DNA of 64,000 nt from contig PYSS01000016.1 in NCBI GenBank assembly GCA_003049465.1, positions 310,001 to 374,000 on the forward strand, read 5' to 3'. This document shows positions 62,179-64,000 of this stretch, one piece after another (position 1 is the first letter of the stretch; each line of letters begins with the position of its first letter). A program made the position numbers and the translations under genes. Source of the stretch: Magnaporthiopsis rhizophila. Taxonomy: Eukaryota; Ascomycota; Sordariomycetes; Magnaporthales; Magnaporthaceae. Below the pieces are notes generated by a model. That model saw only the letters and a program-made list of their open reading frames with translations. It did no database searches and was not told where the DNA came from.

Positions 62179-63636
62179 CTAGTACATGGACAGGCGGGCG
62201 CCCGAGAGCGTAAAGCTAAACGTCATCTCCCGGTTGGCAGGGTCCCACTGCGACTCGGGCGCGACCTCGCTCGTGTTGGTGGGCGGGCCGTACATGTTGA
62301 TGCCGACGTACGAGATGAGCTTCTCGGGCGCGTTGACGACGACGAGCGTCGCCTCCTCGGCCGACGACCAGGTGACGTTGGCCTTGCCCTCGGGCATCTC
62401 GATGTATTTCGCCTTCTTGGACGCCTTGTTGCGCACGGCGAGCGTGGCCACGTAAGGGCCCGTGGCGTCCTTGATGGCGATGGCCACGTTGCTGGTGGTG
62501 TTGGTCTTGCCCTCGAGGTACGAGCCGTCGCCGTTGGCCAGCAGGCGGCCGAAGACGGCGCCCATGTAGCGCGGCGCGTAGCCCTTCTTGGTCTTGTAGA
62601 CGCCGTCCGAGACGGTCTCCCACGCGTCCTTGTTGAGGAAGTTCTTGTTCTCCTCGAACCGGCGGAGCGCCTCGGTGTGCTCGATGTCGACGTACGCCAT
62701 GCGCGCCCAATACTTTGCCACGACCTGCTGCACCGTGGCGCCGCTGTCCGCCAGCACGCGCTGCAGCACGTGCAGCGGCGTCTCGTTGGCGCCACCCGGG
62801 AGAGTCTGCTTGACCAGCGTCATGATTCCGTCGCGGCCCATCCCCTTCCAGCCGTCCGGGTTGCGCGTCAGGTAGTGGAAGAAGGGCCAGGCGTCGTAGT
62901 TGTTGCCCTGGAATTTGCTGCTCCGGGGCGTGCCGTCCACGAGCGCCAGGTACGACTGGCCGACGGTGCTGAAGGGCTGGAAGAGCGAGTCGCCCACCGT
63001 CTGGTTGTACTTGGCCCGCGACGCCGCGCAGAGGTCCGACGTCATGTACGTCTCGGCCACCCACTGCGCAAACGTCTCGCTCCAGATCCGGAACGTGTCG
63101 ATGCTGGGCCACGAGTTGCCCTGGTGCCACTGCATCGCGTGGGCCCACTCGTGCACCGTCAAGCTCGGGTACATATCCCCGGCGTTGATCTGGATCCACG
63201 CCCGGTTTGCATAGTGCGTCAACCCCGCGAACCCGCCGCCGACGTTGGGGACGAGGTAAACGTCCGTCTTGTAGTACGGCTCTTGGCCCGAGTTGTTGAA
63301 CAACCGCAGCCCCGTCGAGTTCCAGCCGAGGTGGCCGACGAAGCAGTCGTAAGCCGCCTCCATGGCCTTCAGCGCCTCCTTGCCCTGCTCCGCGTTCTCG
63401 CCCGCGCCGTCCTTGGCGAGGAACAGCCGGAACCGGGCCGACGTCACTCTAGGCCCGAGTGCCGCCGGATCGCTAGTGCTCTTGTTGGTAACAGGGTCGT
63501 ACGTCTCGATCGGCTGCTCCGCGAAGACGGCGGGCTCGTTGGGCTGCATGCCGCGGCTGTTCAGCTGCGGCGCCGCGAAAACGCCGCCAATGGCGCTGAG
63601 GGCCATGGCCGAAATCATCATCTTTGCCGAGGCCAT
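62179..63636 (-). CDS. Secreted HEWAH metallopeptidase-like protein (DUF6055-like)
   Basis: One exon, 485 residues from the ATG at 63636, which gives the signal peptide MASAKMMISAMALSAIGGVFA. The long in-frame stretch above it is leader. VHEWAHAMQWHQ carries the HExxH zinc motif (His162, Glu163, His166). Glu187 in RIWSETFAQWVAE lies 20 residues on and could be the third ligand, as in gluzincins. The mature protein has few cysteines, several N-glycosylation sequons, an alpha-helical middle, and a C-terminal beta-rich part (KYIEMPEGKANVTWSSAEEA). I place it with fungal secreted DUF6055-type proteins, whose activity is poorly known. A TTTATTATA sequence about 70 bases upstream may be the TATA box. 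The plus-strand open frame of 525 codons over the same DNA is its shadow. Confidence 0.82.
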   Translation of the reverse strand: MASAKMMISAMALSAIGGVFAAPQLNSRGMQPNEPAVFAEQPIETYDPVTNKSTSDPAALGPRVTSARFRLFLAKDGAGENAEQGKEALKAMEAAYDCFVGHLGWNSTGLRLFNNSGQEPYYKTDVYLVPNVGGGFAGLTHYANRAWIQINAGDMYPSLTVHEWAHAMQWHQGNSWPSIDTFRIWSETFAQWVAETYMTSDLCAASRAKYNQTVGDSLFQPFSTVGQSYLALVDGTPRSSKFQGNNYDAWPFFHYLTRNPDGWKGMGRDGIMTLVKQTLPGGANETPLHVLQRVLADSGATVQQVVAKYWARMAYVDIEHTEALRRFEENKNFLNKDAWETVSDGVYKTKKGYAPRYMGAVFGRLLANGDGSYLEGKTNTTSNVAIAIKDATGPYVATLAVRNKASKKAKYIEMPEGKANVTWSSAEEATLVVVNAPEKLISYVGINMYGPPTNTSEVAPESQWDPANREMTFSFTLSGARLSMY

Positions 63637-64000
63637 CTTATTATTAATGAAGTCGTTGGCTGTGTATCTATACCCGCCTTGTCGCACCTGAGATGTATAC
63701 GGTATAATAAAAAGAGTGTGTAGCCGTCCAATGGTAGGAGGCAAAAAACGAGAGACTGGTGCGGGCTGGCTAAGGTGAAGGATCAGGCCTTCATTTCCAA
63801 CAGTGAGGCCGGCATTGAGCGCTTCTTTTAAATCAACATCTCCCACCGAGCATTCCGCATATGTACAGCCTCCGGAGAGTCCCGAACTCCCTGGTCAGGG
63901 GTGGAAACTCGCTTCATGGTGGCTGAAGCGGCAGCGTTGAATACGAGGGTTCTTTTTTTTTCCCTTCGTTTTGCAGGTATGTGCGGGTGGATTAATTTTC
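63637..64000. other. Upstream region of the metallopeptidase gene, window edge
   Basis: Promoter and leader DNA with the TATA-like sequence near 63704-63712. No further gene begins before the end of the window. Confidence 0.55.

Noticed and set aside
62146..63723. A 525-codon plus-strand open frame
   Set aside because: It is the reverse-strand shadow of the metallopeptidase-like gene: rich in Arg, Val, His and Asp in the pattern produced by GC-rich codons on the other strand.

Overview
This window looks like nuclear DNA of a filamentous ascomycete (Pezizomycotina, probably a sordariomycete). Most genes are GC-rich and broken by short GT-AG introns of 50-170 bases. Families typical of moulds appear: a highly reducing polyketide synthase, a SUR7-type membrane protein, a TmpL-like AMP-binding/transmembrane oxidoreductase and a fungal secreted phospholipase A2. 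There are no operons, no rRNA genes, no CRISPR arrays and no intact transposon that I can recognise. Exon borders below were deduced by eye from GT-AG sites, frame and family resemblance. Small errors of a base or two are possible.

Left part (1-14.5 kb): the 3' end of a highly reducing polyketide synthase with a degenerate enoylreductase, then a three-exon SUR7/PalI-family gene. Next is a large secreted Ser/Thr/Val repeat protein whose repeat reading frame continues past its stop and is cut again by a second TAG. A PCL-type cyclin gene follows. Between the cyclin and the CDK1 gene (14.5-25.5 kb) lie about 11 kb with no credible coding sequence.

Middle part (25.5-46 kb): the CDK1 (cdc2/cdc28) gene and, divergently, an AlkB-like 2-oxoglutarate dioxygenase. 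Then comes a degenerate minisatellite and a four-exon membrane protein that resembles a DHHC palmitoyltransferase with an eroded zinc-binding region. From 32 to 38 kb the DNA is gene-poor and holds a small secreted cysteine-rich protein, a cysteine-rich open frame without a start, and frameshifted gene remnants. This stretch reads like an accessory, decaying region. After it come a SidA/IucD-like flavoprotein and a six-exon enoyl-CoA hydratase with a 30-base exon.

Right part (46-64 kb): the TmpL-like redox protein, then a run of mostly secreted or hydrolytic products: phospholipase A2, an HSL-type esterase, a six-cysteine secreted protein, an M20 peptidase/amidohydrolase, a DAO-type flavin oxidase and a secreted HEWAH metallopeptidase-like protein. 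A probable mitochondrial protein and an intron-containing tRNA-Ser(UGA) lie among them. The genes do not form one pathway. The likely themes are secretion and surface (SUR7, repeat protein, hydrolases, effector-like proteins) on a background of housekeeping genes.
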